From the NCBI GenBank assembly GCA_016803235.1, contig JADCLI010000042.1, positions 1 to 51,897 on the forward strand: a stretch of DNA of 51,897 bases. The letters run 5' to 3'. The translations under genes were made by a program, and so were the position numbers. Shown here piece after piece: positions 38,982 through 47,738 of the stretch (position 1 is its first letter; the number at the start of each line of letters is the position of its first letter). A model generated the notes under the pieces. That model saw only the letters and a program-made list of their open reading frames with translations. It was not told where the DNA came from and searched no databases. The stretch comes from Pimelobacter simplex. GTDB taxonomy: Bacteria; Actinomycetota; Actinomycetes; Propionibacteriales; Nocardioidaceae.

Positions 38982-40115
38982 ATGGCGACCGGCTACCTGT
39001 ACCACGAGCTCTTCGGCTGGCACGACACCGGAACCAACGCAGGGCTGTTCCCGGCCGACCACCGCGCGGGCATCCAGCCCTTCCAGCACTTCGAGAACGC
39101 CGAGACCAAGCGCCGCATCCACGAGCTGGTGGTCGTGTCCGGCGCGATCGACCACCTCACCCGTCTCGAGCCGCGCAAGGCGACCGACGAGGAGATCCTC
39201 GCGGTGCACACCGAGGATCACCTCGCCCGGATCGAGGCCGAGAGCGAGCAGCCCAAGGGCGGCGACTCGGGCGACGGACTGAGCCCCTTCGGACCGGGCG
39301 GCATCGAGATCGGCCGGCTCGCTGCGGGCGGCATGATCGAGGCGACCACCGCGGTCGTCGAGGGCCGGGTCGACAACGCCTACGCGCTGATCCGGCCGCC
39401 GGGGCACCACGCCGAGCCCGAGACCGGCCGCGGGTTCTGCATGTTCGCCAACCTCGCGATCGCGGCCCGAGCGGTGCGGCGTACCCACGGCGTCGAGCGG
39501 ATCGCCGTCCTCGACTGGGACGTCCACCACGGCAACGGCACCCAGAAGGTCTTCTGGGAGGACCCGGACACGCTGACCATCTCGCTGCACCAGGACCGGG
39601 TGTTCCCGCCGGACTCCGGCCTGGTCACCGAGCGCGGCGAGGGCGCCGGCTTCGGGTACGCGGTCAACGTGCCGCTCCCGCCGGGCACCGGGGGCGGCGG
39701 CTACCTCTCCGCCATCGACCGGGTCGTGGCGCCCGCGATCGACCGCTTCCGGCCGGACCTGATCCTGGTGGCCAGCGGCTTCGACGCCAACGCCACCGAT
39801 CCCCTCTCGCGCCAGGCGCTGACCAGCAGCGACTATCGGGCCATGACCGAGCGCCTGCTCGACCTGGCGGCGACGCACTGCGACGGCCGGCTCGCGATGA
39901 GCCACGAGGGCGGCTACAACCCGGTCTACGTCCCGTTCTGCGGCCTGGCCGTGATCGAGGCGCTGGCCGGCGTGACCGAGCCGCTCCCCGATCCCTACGA
40001 GCCGATCTTCGGCGGCATGGCCGGCCTGGAGCTGCAGCCGCACCAGAGCGCCGTCCTCGACCAGGTCGTGCCCTTCCTCGACGACATCCACGCCGGCACC
40101 CGCGCCGGGTCGTGA
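38982..40115 (+). CDS. Class II histone deacetylase-like amidohydrolase
   Basis: 377 residues, start ATG 38982 after GGGAGG. HDAC/acetylpolyamine amidohydrolase fold: PPGHHAEPETGRGFCMFAN (catalytic His pair), DWDVHHGNGTQ (zinc Asp and His), ASGFDANATDPLSRQ (zinc Asp) and SHEGGYNPVYVPF (Gly-Gly-Tyr). Bacterial members deacetylate N-acetylated polyamines or other small amides. The operon continues with a sugar-type ABC importer, so the substrate may be an imported acetylated compound. Zinc ligands and catalytic residues are complete. Confidence 0.9.
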   Translation: MATGYLYHELFGWHDTGTNAGLFPADHRAGIQPFQHFENAETKRRIHELVVVSGAIDHLTRLEPRKATDEEILAVHTEDHLARIEAESEQPKGGDSGDGLSPFGPGGIEIGRLAAGGMIEATTAVVEGRVDNAYALIRPPGHHAEPETGRGFCMFANLAIAARAVRRTHGVERIAVLDWDVHHGNGTQKVFWEDPDTLTISLHQDRVFPPDSGLVTERGEGAGFGYAVNVPLPPGTGGGGYLSAIDRVVAPAIDRFRPDLILVASGFDANATDPLSRQALTSSDYRAMTERLLDLAATHCDGRLAMSHEGGYNPVYVPFCGLAVIEALAGVTEPLPDPYEPIFGGMAGLELQPHQSAVLDQVVPFLDDIHAGTRAGS

Positions 40116-40141
40116 CCCCTCCTCCCGATCGGAGCACCACC

Positions 40142-41164
40142 ATGAATGCAGTCGTGAAGAAGTCCGTCGACCGTCGCACCTTCCTCGCCTGGACCGGCGG
40201 CATCGGGGCCGCCGTCCTCGCCTCCGCGTGCAGCGCGCCGTCCAGCACCAAGGCGTCGGGCGACAAGGTGGCGAAGTCGAGCAAGGACGTCGACACCGTC
40301 GCCTGGGACTATCCGTTCACCTTCCTGCCGGTCTACGCGGGTGTCGCGAAGTTCGCCAAGGAGCGCGCGAAGGAGAAGGGCGTCTCCCTCGAGCAGACCA
40401 ACGACAACGGCAAGCCGGACGTCCAGGCCTCCAACCTGGACACGCTGATCGCCAAGAAGGTCCCCGCGATCGTGTCCTTCCCGATGGTCTTCGAGGCCCT
40501 CGAGACGCAGGCGGCCAAGGCACTGTCCGCCGGCATCATCTGGGTGACCTACGGCGGCACGCTGGAGAACCAGAGCGCGTCGATCACCTTCAGCTTCGAG
40601 GAGGGTGGCCGCAAGCTCGGCGAGGACGCCGCGGCCTGGGCCCAGGAGAACCTCGGCGGGAAGGGCAAGGTGGCCTTCCTCGTCGACGACACCATCCAGC
40701 TCGGCATCGAGCGGACCAAGGGCATGATCGACGCCTTCACCGCGGCCGCGCCGGACATGGAGGTCGTCGGCCGCGAGCAGGCGATCGACCCCGACACCGC
40801 CCTCACCAAGACCAAGGCGATCCTCGCCAAGCACCCCGACGTCAACGTCGTCCTCGGCATCACCGACGGTGCGGCCTTCGGCGGCTACAAGGCACTCGTC
40901 GAGTCCGGCCGCTCGGAGACCGACGCGAAGACGTACGTCGGCGGCCAGGACGGCGACCTCGGCTCGCTCGAGCTGATCAAGAAGGGCACCTTCTATCGGG
41001 CCTCGGCCGCCCTGCAGCTGCGCGACATCGGCAACGCGGTCATCGACGTACCCCTCGCGGTCGCCGACGGCAAGAGCGACGCCGAGGCCAGCACCGATGT
41101 CCCGATCACGCTGGTCAAGCAGGGCGATGCGCTGCTCGACGAGATCATCGCGCAGTACGGCTGA
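40142..41164 (+). CDS. Sugar-type ABC transporter substrate-binding lipoprotein
   Basis: 340 residues from ATG 40142. Signal DRRTFLAWTGGIGAAVLASAC combines a twin-arginine-like start with a lipobox Cys (~residue 30), so the protein is membrane anchored after export. The mature part is a Peripla_BP_4 (RbsB-like) fold: FTFLPVYAGVAKFAKERA, PAIVSFPMVFEALE, VVLGITDGAAFGGYKAL, YVGGQDGDLGSLELIKKGTF. Ligand unknown; the family binds sugars, autoinducer-2 and related compounds. Follows the HDAC-like gene by 26 bp. Confidence 0.88.
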   Translation: MNAVVKKSVDRRTFLAWTGGIGAAVLASACSAPSSTKASGDKVAKSSKDVDTVAWDYPFTFLPVYAGVAKFAKERAKEKGVSLEQTNDNGKPDVQASNLDTLIAKKVPAIVSFPMVFEALETQAAKALSAGIIWVTYGGTLENQSASITFSFEEGGRKLGEDAAAWAQENLGGKGKVAFLVDDTIQLGIERTKGMIDAFTAAAPDMEVVGREQAIDPDTALTKTKAILAKHPDVNVVLGITDGAAFGGYKALVESGRSETDAKTYVGGQDGDLGSLELIKKGTFYRASAALQLRDIGNAVIDVPLAVADGKSDAEASTDVPITLVKQGDALLDEIIAQYG

Positions 41165-41169
41165 CCACC

Positions 41170-42672
41170 ATGGCACTGCGGGTCACGGGGCTGCGCAAGT
41201 CCTTCGGCGGCGTGCACGCCCTGCAGGGCGTGGACCTCACCATCGAGGCGGGTGAGGTCCACGCGCTGCTCGGCCACAACGGCGCCGGCAAGTCCACGCT
41301 GATCAAGGCGCTGGGCGGGGCGTTCCAGCCCGACGACGGCACCATCGAGGTGGGCGGTCGCAGCCATGCGGGGCTCACCCCGCGGCAGTCGATCGAAGCC
41401 GGCATCGCGATCATCTTCCAGCACCTCAGCCTCGTCGACTCGCTCTCGGTCGTGGACAACATCTTCCTCGGCCAGGAGCAACGGCGACTCGGCATGGTCG
41501 ACCGGCGCCGCCAGCGCGAGGCGGCCCAGCGCCTGCTCGACCGGCTCGGGGCGACGTCCTCGCTCGACAGCCGGGTCGGCGACCTGCCGATGGGGCAGAA
41601 GCAGCTGGTCGAGATCGCCAAGGCGCTCTCGCGCGACCCGGTCGTGCTGGTCCTCGACGAGCCGACCGCGGCGCTCTCCTCGCACGAGATCGGCGCCCTC
41701 GAGCGGACCGTGCGCTCGCTGCAGGAGCAGGGCCTGGCGATCTGCTACGTCACCCACCTGCTCGGCGAGGTCGAGCGCCTCGCCGACCGGATGACGGTGC
41801 TGCGTGACGGCCGGGTGCACGTCGCGACGTCGCTGGAGGGCAAGACCCGCCGCGACATCATCGAGGCGATCGCCGAGCCGCCGACCGACCTGCCGCCGGC
41901 CGGCCCCGTCCACGACGCCGATCCGCCGCAGCTGCAGGTCCGCGGGCTCGCCGGCCCCGGCATCGGTCCGGTCGACCTCGAGGTCCGGCCGGGCGAGATC
42001 GTCGGCCTGTACGGGCTGATCGGCTCCGGCCGCACCCGCACGCTGGAGATGGTCTTCGGCCGGCGGTCGCGGCGGGGATCGATCACGGTCGGCGGCCGGG
42101 AGGTACGACGCGCGACGCCCCGCGCCGCGCTCGCGGCCGGCCTCGCGCTGGTGCCCGGCGACCGAGGCCGGCAGGGGCTCTTCGCCTCGCTCACCGCGCT
42201 CGACAACGCGCTGCTCCCGGCGCAGGGCGTGCTGTCCCGGTTCGGACTGCGCCGGCGCCGGGCCGAGGCGGAGGCCTTCGAGCGGCTCGCCACGTCGCTG
42301 GCCGTGCACCCGGCCACCCCGAACGCGCCAGCCCGGGCGTTCTCCGGCGGCAACCAGCAGAAGCTGCTGCTCGGCCGCTGGATCAACGGCATCCTGCCGA
42401 CCACCGTGCTGCTGCTCGACGAGCCCACCCAGGGCGTCGACGTACGCGCCCGCCACGAGATCTACAAGGTGGTGCGCACGATCGCCTCGGAGCGGCGTAC
42501 CGCCGTCCTCTTCGCCTCCACCGACCCCGAGGAGGTCGTCGCCCTCGCCGACCGCGCGCTGGTCATGCAGGACGGCCGCGTCATCGGCGAGCTGGCCGGC
42601 GCGGCCCTCGACGAGGACGCCCTCCTGCACGCGGTCCACCAGTCCGACTCCGACCTCCAGGAGCAGTCATGA
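41170..42672 (+). CDS. Sugar-type ABC transporter ATPase (two nucleotide-binding domains)
   Basis: 500 residues from ATG 41170. Domain 1 has Walker A GHNGAGKSTLIKAL, an LPMGQKQLVEIAKAL signature region and Walker B VLVLDEPTAALSSHE. Domain 2 has the degenerate loop GLIGSGRTRTLEM, the signature FSGGNQQKLLLGRW and LLLDEPTQGVDVRAR. This asymmetric tandem is typical of RbsA/MglA ATPases of the CUT2 class. Five bases after the binding-protein gene; overlaps the permease gene by 4 bp. Confidence 0.93.
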   Translation: MALRVTGLRKSFGGVHALQGVDLTIEAGEVHALLGHNGAGKSTLIKALGGAFQPDDGTIEVGGRSHAGLTPRQSIEAGIAIIFQHLSLVDSLSVVDNIFLGQEQRRLGMVDRRRQREAAQRLLDRLGATSSLDSRVGDLPMGQKQLVEIAKALSRDPVVLVLDEPTAALSSHEIGALERTVRSLQEQGLAICYVTHLLGEVERLADRMTVLRDGRVHVATSLEGKTRRDIIEAIAEPPTDLPPAGPVHDADPPQLQVRGLAGPGIGPVDLEVRPGEIVGLYGLIGSGRTRTLEMVFGRRSRRGSITVGGREVRRATPRAALAAGLALVPGDRGRQGLFASLTALDNALLPAQGVLSRFGLRRRRAEAEAFERLATSLAVHPATPNAPARAFSGGNQQKLLLGRWINGILPTTVLLLDEPTQGVDVRARHEIYKVVRTIASERRTAVLFASTDPEEVVALADRALVMQDGRVIGELAGAALDEDALLHAVHQSDSDLQEQS

Positions 42673-43679
42673 GCACCACAGTCAACCCGCGCCAGCTCGC
42701 GCGCTACCCGCTGATCCCGGTCATCGTCGCGATGGCGATCGGCTTCGAGCTCTCCACCGGCAGCTTCATGGGCAGCCAGAACCTGCTCGGCATCGCCACC
42801 GACAGCGCCACCCTCGCGATCGTCGCGGTCCCCTCCGCGCTGCTCGTGATCAGCGGCTACCTCGACCTCTCGGTCGGCTCGACGTACGCGCTGGGTGCGG
42901 TCGCCGCCGGCTGGCTCGCCTCCGAGCACGGCGGCGGCCTGCTCACCTGCGTGCTGCTCTCGCTGCTCGCGGGGCTGGCGGTCGGCGCGGTCAACGGGTT
43001 CCTGTGCTGTGTGGTCGGCCTGTCGCCGTTCATCGTCACGCTCGGCACGCTGACCGCCGTCCGCGGACTCGCGCAGCAGTTCGCGCCGCTGCCGCTGACC
43101 AGCTTCGGCGACTCGTTCGCGTGGCTGGGCGGGGCCAAGGTCGCCGGGCTGCCCTCGCCGGTCGTGATCGCGCTCCTCGTCGTGCTCGTCGCCGGGGCGA
43201 TCCTGGCGCTCACGCCGGTCGGCCGGCACATCTACGCGATCGGCGTCTCCCGGGAGGCGGCGTACCTCTCCGGCGTGCGGGTCCGCACCGTGCCGTTCAC
43301 CCTGTTCCTCGCCACCGGTGCCTGCGCGGCCCTGGCCGGCGCGATCAAGGCGTCGGTGCTCGGCGCCGTCCAGTCGGGTACGGCGGGCAGCGGCTTCGAG
43401 CTCGCGGTCCTGACCGCCGTGCTGGTCGGCGGCGTCGCCCTCACCGGCGGGTCCGGCACGCTGGTCGGGGTGGTGCTCGGCGTCGCCTTCCTCGGCATCC
43501 TGCAGAACGGGCTGACCCTGGTCGGCGTGCCGACCTTCTGGCAGCAGGTCGCCCAGGGTCTCGCACTCGTCGTCGCCGCCGGGCTGGCCTACCTCGCGCC
43601 GCGGCTCGAGGCGTTGGCCGCGGTGCGTCCCCAGGCCGCACGCAGGACCACGTCGGAACCGACGCCGGCGACCACTTGA
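42669..43679 (+). CDS. Sugar-type ABC transporter permease
   Basis: 336 residues, about 8-10 membrane helices, BPD_transp_2 family. Signatures GYLDLSVGSTYALGAVAAGW, SPFIVTLGTLTAVRGLAQ, and VGRHIYAIGVSREAAYLSGVRV (EAA-like loop), with GGVALTGGSGTLVGVVLG. RbsC-like; CUT2 importers use a homodimer, so a single permease gene suffices. Starts with an ATGA overlap with the ATPase gene. Last gene of the deacetylase/importer operon. Confidence 0.92.
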   Translation: MSTTVNPRQLARYPLIPVIVAMAIGFELSTGSFMGSQNLLGIATDSATLAIVAVPSALLVISGYLDLSVGSTYALGAVAAGWLASEHGGGLLTCVLLSLLAGLAVGAVNGFLCCVVGLSPFIVTLGTLTAVRGLAQQFAPLPLTSFGDSFAWLGGAKVAGLPSPVVIALLVVLVAGAILALTPVGRHIYAIGVSREAAYLSGVRVRTVPFTLFLATGACAALAGAIKASVLGAVQSGTAGSGFELAVLTAVLVGGVALTGGSGTLVGVVLGVAFLGILQNGLTLVGVPTFWQQVAQGLALVVAAGLAYLAPRLEALAAVRPQAARRTTSEPTPATT

Positions 43680-43707
43680 TCACTCTTCCACCTATGGAGT
43701 TGTGTTT

Positions 43708-43722
43708 TAGAATCGCCCCGTG
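43708..43722 (+). promoter_or_regulatory. Likely leaderless promoter of the Cys-rich regulator
   Basis: TAGAAT at 43708-43713 is a good -10 hexamer and ends 6 bp before the GTG start at 43720, so transcription would begin at the start codon. TTCCAC at 43686-43691 could serve as -35 with a 16-bp spacer. No ribosome site exists upstream of the GTG. Confidence 0.6.
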
Positions 43723-44427
43723 GACGTCGACAGCCTCGCCTCCGGCGCCGCCGCGATAGGCGTGCTCGCCGACCCGACGCGGCGCGCGCTCTACGAGTAT
43801 GTCGCCGCGCAGCCCGACGCCGTCGGACGGGACGCCACCGCCGCCGCCCTGGGTATCGCCAAGCACACCGTGAGCTTCCACCTCGACCGGCTCGCCGAGG
43901 AGGGCCTGCTCGAGGTGGAGTTCCGCCGGCTCAGCGGCCGCAGCGGCCCGGGTGCGGGGCGGCCGAGCAAGCTCTACCGGCGCTCGCCGCGCGAGTTCGC
44001 GGTCACCCTGCCGCCGCGGCGCTACGACCTGGTCGGCGACATCCTCGCCGCCGCGGTCCGGCGGGCCGGCGCCGGCGAGGACCTCGACGCCGCCCTCGCG
44101 GAGTCCGCGCACTGCGAGGGGCGGTCCGTCGCGGGCGAGGCGGCCGGCGTATCGGAGCGGGCCGGGCTGCCCGACCTCGCGAGGGTGCTCGCAGGCCAGG
44201 GCTACGAGCCGTCACTCTCCCCCGACGCCGTGGCACTGGAGAACTGCCCGTTCGACGCCCTCGCCCAGAAGCACACCGCGCTCGTCTGCGGGCTCAACCG
44301 CTCCTTCGTGCAGGGTGTCGCCGACGGCCTCGGCTGCGCCGGGGCCACCGCCCACCTCGAGCCCGACCCGGGGCGCTGCTGCGTGACCGTCCGGACCGAT
44401 GGACAAGCCGACCGCCGCGGAGAATGA
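43720..44427 (+). CDS. HTH regulator with Cys-rich C-terminus (SufR-like)
   Basis: 235 residues, GTG start. Winged HTH near the N-terminus: IGVLADPTRRALYEYVAAQP, AAALGIAKHTVSFHLDRLAEEGLLEVEF with a basic wing GPGAGRPSKLYRR. The C-terminal half holds clustered cysteines (ENCPFDALAQ, LVCGLN, GLGCAG, GRCC; spacings 13, 15 and 13), resembling iron-sulfur-binding regulators of the SufR group. It may sense redox state or metal. It overlaps the methyltransferase gene by 29 bp, so the two are expressed together. Confidence 0.75.
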   Translation: MDVDSLASGAAAIGVLADPTRRALYEYVAAQPDAVGRDATAAALGIAKHTVSFHLDRLAEEGLLEVEFRRLSGRSGPGAGRPSKLYRRSPREFAVTLPPRRYDLVGDILAAAVRRAGAGEDLDAALAESAHCEGRSVAGEAAGVSERAGLPDLARVLAGQGYEPSLSPDAVALENCPFDALAQKHTALVCGLNRSFVQGVADGLGCAGATAHLEPDPGRCCVTVRTDGQADRRGE

Positions 44428-45199
44428 TCGCGACGTGGCGATGTTCGAGGTGGCGGACGCCTACATCAGCTTCATGGGGAGGTTCTCCACTCCCCTCGCC
44501 CCGCTGTTCGCCGACGTGGGCCTGGTCGGCGTCCCCGCCACCGCACCGATCCTCGACGTCGGGTGCGGGCCCGGCATGCTCACCGCCGAGCTGGTACGCC
44601 GCCACGGCGCGCCCCGTGTCACTGCGGTCGACCCGGTCGCCACATTCGTGACCGCGGCCGCGACCACCCACCCGGGCGCCGACGTACGCCGCGCCTCGGC
44701 CGAGGCGCTCCCCTTCGCCGAGGAGTCCTTCGACGCCACGCTGGCCCAGCTGGTCGTGCACTTCATGTCCGACCCGGCAGCCGGACTGGCCGAGATGCGG
44801 CGCGTGACCCGTCCCGGCGGCCGGGTGAGCGCGTGCGTGTGGGACCACGGCGGCGGCACCGGCCCGCTGTCCGCCTTCTGGCGCGCGGTCCTGGCCGTCG
44901 ACCCGACCGTCACCGACGAGGCGACGCTTCCCGGGTCGAACGCCGGCGACCTGACTGCCCTGCTGACCGCGGCCGGCCTGGGCGAGGTCAGCGAGGTCCC
45001 GCTGACGGTCACCGTCCCGTTCGCCACGTTCGACGAGTGGTGGGAGCCCTACACCTACGGCGTCGGCACTGCCGGCGTCGCGTTCGACGCCCTGGCTCAC
45101 GGACAGCAGGAACGGGTGGTCGAGCTGCTGCGCGCCGAGCTCGGCGACGGTCCGTTCACGATGTCGGCCACCGCCTGGGCGGGGTCCGGTGTCCGCTGA
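44399..45199 (+). CDS. Class I SAM-dependent methyltransferase
   Basis: 266 residues. Rossmann SAM motif ILDVGCGPGMLTAEL, then VTAVDPVATFV, RRASAEALPFAEESFDATLAQLVVHF and MRRVTRPGGRVSACVWD, as in UbiE/Methyltransf_11 enzymes. The frame starts within the regulator gene (29-bp overlap). Acceptor substrate unknown. A 55-residue ORF follows with an 11-bp overlap. Confidence 0.87.
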   Translation: MDKPTAAENDRDVAMFEVADAYISFMGRFSTPLAPLFADVGLVGVPATAPILDVGCGPGMLTAELVRRHGAPRVTAVDPVATFVTAAATTHPGADVRRASAEALPFAEESFDATLAQLVVHFMSDPAAGLAEMRRVTRPGGRVSACVWDHGGGTGPLSAFWRAVLAVDPTVTDEATLPGSNAGDLTALLTAAGLGEVSEVPLTVTVPFATFDEWWEPYTYGVGTAGVAFDALAHGQQERVVELLRAELGDGPFTMSATAWAGSGVR

Positions 45200-45356
45200 C
45201 GGCCTCGTCGCGCTCGAGCGCTGGATCGCGTCCGGTGGGCACTGGGAGGTCGTCGGCGAGCGGGACGGGCTGGCCACCGTCGCTCTGATGACGTGCGACG
45301 GCGGGCAGGAGATGGACCGGGTCGAGGTGCCGGTGGCCGGGTTGCCGGCGTCGTGA
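45189..45356 (+). CDS. Small hypothetical protein (55 residues)
   Basis: GTG 45189 to TGA 45356, overlapping the methyltransferase 3' end by 11 bp. The sequence (LVALERWIASGGHWEVVGER, DGLATVALMTCDGGQEMDRV) is well-behaved, acidic and Cys-containing, with actinobacterial codon use and position. Small proteins of this look (GGHWEV..., EMDRV) are familiar as uncharacterised actinobacterial ORFs. Function unknown. Convergent with the small gene at 45366. Confidence 0.6.
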   Translation: MSADGLVALERWIASGGHWEVVGERDGLATVALMTCDGGQEMDRVEVPVAGLPAS

Positions 45357-45365
45357 GGCGCGCCC

Positions 45366-45551
45366 TCAGTCCTCGTCGACCGGAATGATGACGAAGCCCT
45401 CCGTCCAGTTGTCAGCGTCGAGCTCGTGGGCCTCCGCGAGGAAGCAGTCTGGCTCGTCGAGGAGCAGCTCGCCGTCCTCGTCACGGTGCTCGATCGGCGA
45501 TCGGTCCGAGTTCTCGGCGTGCCTGACGTGCCAGAGAAGGAAGACGTCCAC
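45366..45551 (-). CDS. Small acidic hypothetical protein (61 residues)
   Basis: ATG 45551. Sequence such as FLLWHVRHAENSDRSPIEHR, DEDGELLLDEPDCFLAEAHE and GFVIIPVDED is non-repetitive and acidic, and does not look like a frame shadow. No domain recognised. It lies 22 bp after the APC transporter gene on the same strand and may be co-transcribed with it. Confidence 0.6.
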   Translation of the reverse strand: MDVFLLWHVRHAENSDRSPIEHRDEDGELLLDEPDCFLAEAHELDADNWTEGFVIIPVDED

Positions 45552-45573
45552 CGCACGAGCCTAGGCATCCGGG

Positions 45574-46989
45574 CTACGCCTCACTCCCGATTTCCTCCTC
45601 CACCGGGTCCGGCAGCGTCCACCTCTCCCCGCGCCGGGGGTGGATGAACCCGAAGTAGTACGCGACGCCCGCGGCGACCGTCGCCGACCCGATCACCAGC
45701 TGCGACGGTGCGTCGCGGCCGACCTCGACGCACACGTAGACCATGCCCGCGACGAGGAGCACCGGCGGGAGCGGCCACAGGGGCATCCGGTAGCCACGCG
45801 ACGAGGCGGCGCCCGAGCGGCGCAGGCGCAGAGCGCAAGCGCCGACGACGAGGTAGACCAGCGCGACCGAGGCGCCCGTGGCGGTGATCAGCCAGCTCAA
45901 CGGGATGAAGGCGGCGGTCAGCGCGGAGAGTCCACCGACGAGGAAGGTGGCGTTGACGGGCGAGCGGAAGCGCGGGTGGATGCGACCGAGCACGTCGTCG
46001 ACCGGGCCGGGCCAGGAGCGGTCGCGGGCGGAGGCGTAGACCAGGCGGGCGATCTGGATGACGACGGCGATGACCGCGTTCACGATGGCCAGGGCGATGC
46101 CGACGCTGACGGCGGTGTTGAGCGCGGAGCCGCCGCGCTCGAGCAGGAAGTAGTTCATCGGGGCATCGCTGCCGAGCAGGGCCTCCATGCTCGGGGCGCC
46201 GATGACGACGGCGGCGAGCGGGACGATCTCGACGAGCGCGGTCACGATCAGCGAGACCAGGATGACGCGGCCGATGGTGCGATTGGCGTCCTTGGTCTCC
46301 TCGACGTAGTAGACCGCGGCGCCGTACCCGTTGAACGCGAACAGCGCGACCGGCAGCAGCGCGATGACCGCGGCGACACCGACGGTCTCGAGTCCGTGGT
46401 CGCCGGCGGTCTGGGCGGAGAAGAAGGCACCCGGGCCGCGCTCGGGGTTCAGGAACCCCAGGACGGTCAGCACGACCAGGGCGAGCAGCTCGGTCGCGAG
46501 GAAGACGCCGGTGACCCAGGCGTTGGTGCGGATGTCGAGTGCCGCGACGACCGTGGTCGCCACGATCACCACGACCCCGACCCAGACCCCGTCGAGCGCC
46601 GACCAGGCGGCGCTCAGGTAGTCGCCGGTGCCGAGGGCGATCACGGCGATGATCAGGATCCCGTTGACCATCGTCAGCACGAAGGTGCCGAACCCCAGCG
46701 GACGGCCGAGCAGGCGCGCGGCCCAGGTGTACTCGCCGCCGGTGACCGGGTACGTCGCCGACAGCTCGGCGTAGCAGACGCCGACGAGCACGGCGGCCAG
46801 CGCCGCGAGCCCGAGCGTGAGCACCGAGGCGCCGCCCACGCCCAGCAGGACCGCCGGGACGATGATGAAGACGCTGGACGCCGGGGTCACCGACGACAGC
46901 GTGATGAGGATGTTCTCGCGCATCGACAGCGACCGCGCGAGCTCCTGTTCGTAGCGACCGGTGGAGACGGCCTGGTGCAACTCGGACAT
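45574..46989 (-). CDS. APC-family amino acid permease
   Basis: 471 residues, about 12 helices. ENILITLSSVTPASSVFIIV at the N-terminus, ELSATYPVTGGEYTWAARLLG, and FNGYGAAVYYVEETKDANRTIGRVILVS are APC hallmarks. The VYYVEETKDA and late-helix sequences fit transporters of amino acids or amines. Divergent from a TetR gene with two palindromes between, and facing a DmpA-type aminopeptidase operon, so import of released amino acids is a reasonable guess. Confidence 0.88.
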   Translation of the reverse strand: MSELHQAVSTGRYEQELARSLSMRENILITLSSVTPASSVFIIVPAVLLGVGGASVLTLGLAALAAVLVGVCYAELSATYPVTGGEYTWAARLLGRPLGFGTFVLTMVNGILIIAVIALGTGDYLSAAWSALDGVWVGVVVIVATTVVAALDIRTNAWVTGVFLATELLALVVLTVLGFLNPERGPGAFFSAQTAGDHGLETVGVAAVIALLPVALFAFNGYGAAVYYVEETKDANRTIGRVILVSLIVTALVEIVPLAAVVIGAPSMEALLGSDAPMNYFLLERGGSALNTAVSVGIALAIVNAVIAVVIQIARLVYASARDRSWPGPVDDVLGRIHPRFRSPVNATFLVGGLSALTAAFIPLSWLITATGASVALVYLVVGACALRLRRSGAASSRGYRMPLWPLPPVLLVAGMVYVCVEVGRDAPSQLVIGSATVAAGVAYYFGFIHPRRGERWTLPDPVEEEIGSEA

Positions 46990-46998
46990 AGCACCCCT

Positions 46999-47021
46999 TT
47001 CTTTGACGCAGAATCAAAGAA
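46999..47021. promoter_or_regulatory. Palindromic operator A
   Basis: TTCTTTGA-CGCAGAA-TCAAAGAA, perfect 8-bp arms, 10 bp upstream of the APC start at 46989, hence over its ribosome site or promoter. Shares the core TGACNCAGNNTCA with operator B. Confidence 0.75.
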
Positions 47022-47064
47022 CTGGTTCGATACCCGTGTCAATAGGCAATCTGTAACGTGAGCG

Positions 47065-47085
47065 TTCCTGACTCAGCGTCAGGAA
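47065..47085. promoter_or_regulatory. Palindromic operator B
   Basis: TTCCTGAC-TCAGC-GTCAGGAA, perfect 8-bp arms, 20 bp before the preferred TetR GTG at 47106. Ten of 13 core positions (TGACNCAGNNTCA) equal those in operator A. Its position before the tetR start suggests autoregulation. Confidence 0.75.
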
Positions 47086-47105
47086 GAGCACCGAGGAGGC
47101 ACGGG

Positions 47106-47738
47106 GTGGCACGGTTCAAGGACCAGGAGCAGCGGCGCGACCAGATCGTCGCCGCGGCCCTCCAGGTGCTGCGCGAGGTCGGCGCCGCCGGCCTGCGGAT
47201 CCGCGACGTGGCCGCGCGGGCGGGCGTCTCGACCGGCACCGTCCACTACTACTTCGACGACGTGCAGGGACTGCTCAACGAGGTCCACGCCCGGGCCCGC
47301 AAGCGCTTCTACGACGACCGGCTCTCGCTGGTGACGCAGTACCCCGACGCCCGCGACAAGCTGGTCGCCACCATCCGCGGCGGGCTCCCGTCCTCCCCCG
47401 ACGACGACCTGGTCGGCGCGCTCTACCAGCTCGACGGCCACCTCCGGCTGCGCGAGGACAACGCCGACCTGTTCGCGGCGCTCTACGACACCCAGGTCGC
47501 CATCTACGTCGGCATCCTCGAGGTCGGGGTGGCGCAGGGCCACTTCACCCTCACCTCCGAGGCCACCGACATCGCGCAGAACCTGGTCGCGCTCGAGGAC
47601 GCGTACGGCGAGCACATCGTCATCGGCATCCGCTCCCTCGACTACGACCGCACGGTGTCCCTGATCTGCGGGTACGCCCGCCTCGCCACCGGCTGCGCCG
47701 ACATCCTTCCCGAACGAGAGGTGACCCGTGCCCACTGA
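47106..47738 (+). CDS. TetR-family regulator
   Basis: 210 residues from GTG 47106, seven bases after GAGGAGG; a frame opening at 47058 would cross operator B. HTH: RRDQIVAAALQVLREVGAAG, LRIRDVAARAGVSTGTVHYYFDDVQGLLNEV. The C-terminal region contains DDLVGALYQLDGHLRL. Divergent from the APC permease gene and co-transcribed with the P1 peptidase gene (11-bp overlap), it probably represses both through operators A and B. Confidence 0.87.
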   Translation: MARFKDQEQRRDQIVAAALQVLREVGAAGLRIRDVAARAGVSTGTVHYYFDDVQGLLNEVHARARKRFYDDRLSLVTQYPDARDKLVATIRGGLPSSPDDDLVGALYQLDGHLRLREDNADLFAALYDTQVAIYVGILEVGVAQGHFTLTSEATDIAQNLVALEDAYGEHIVIGIRSLDYDRTVSLICGYARLATGCADILPEREVTRAH

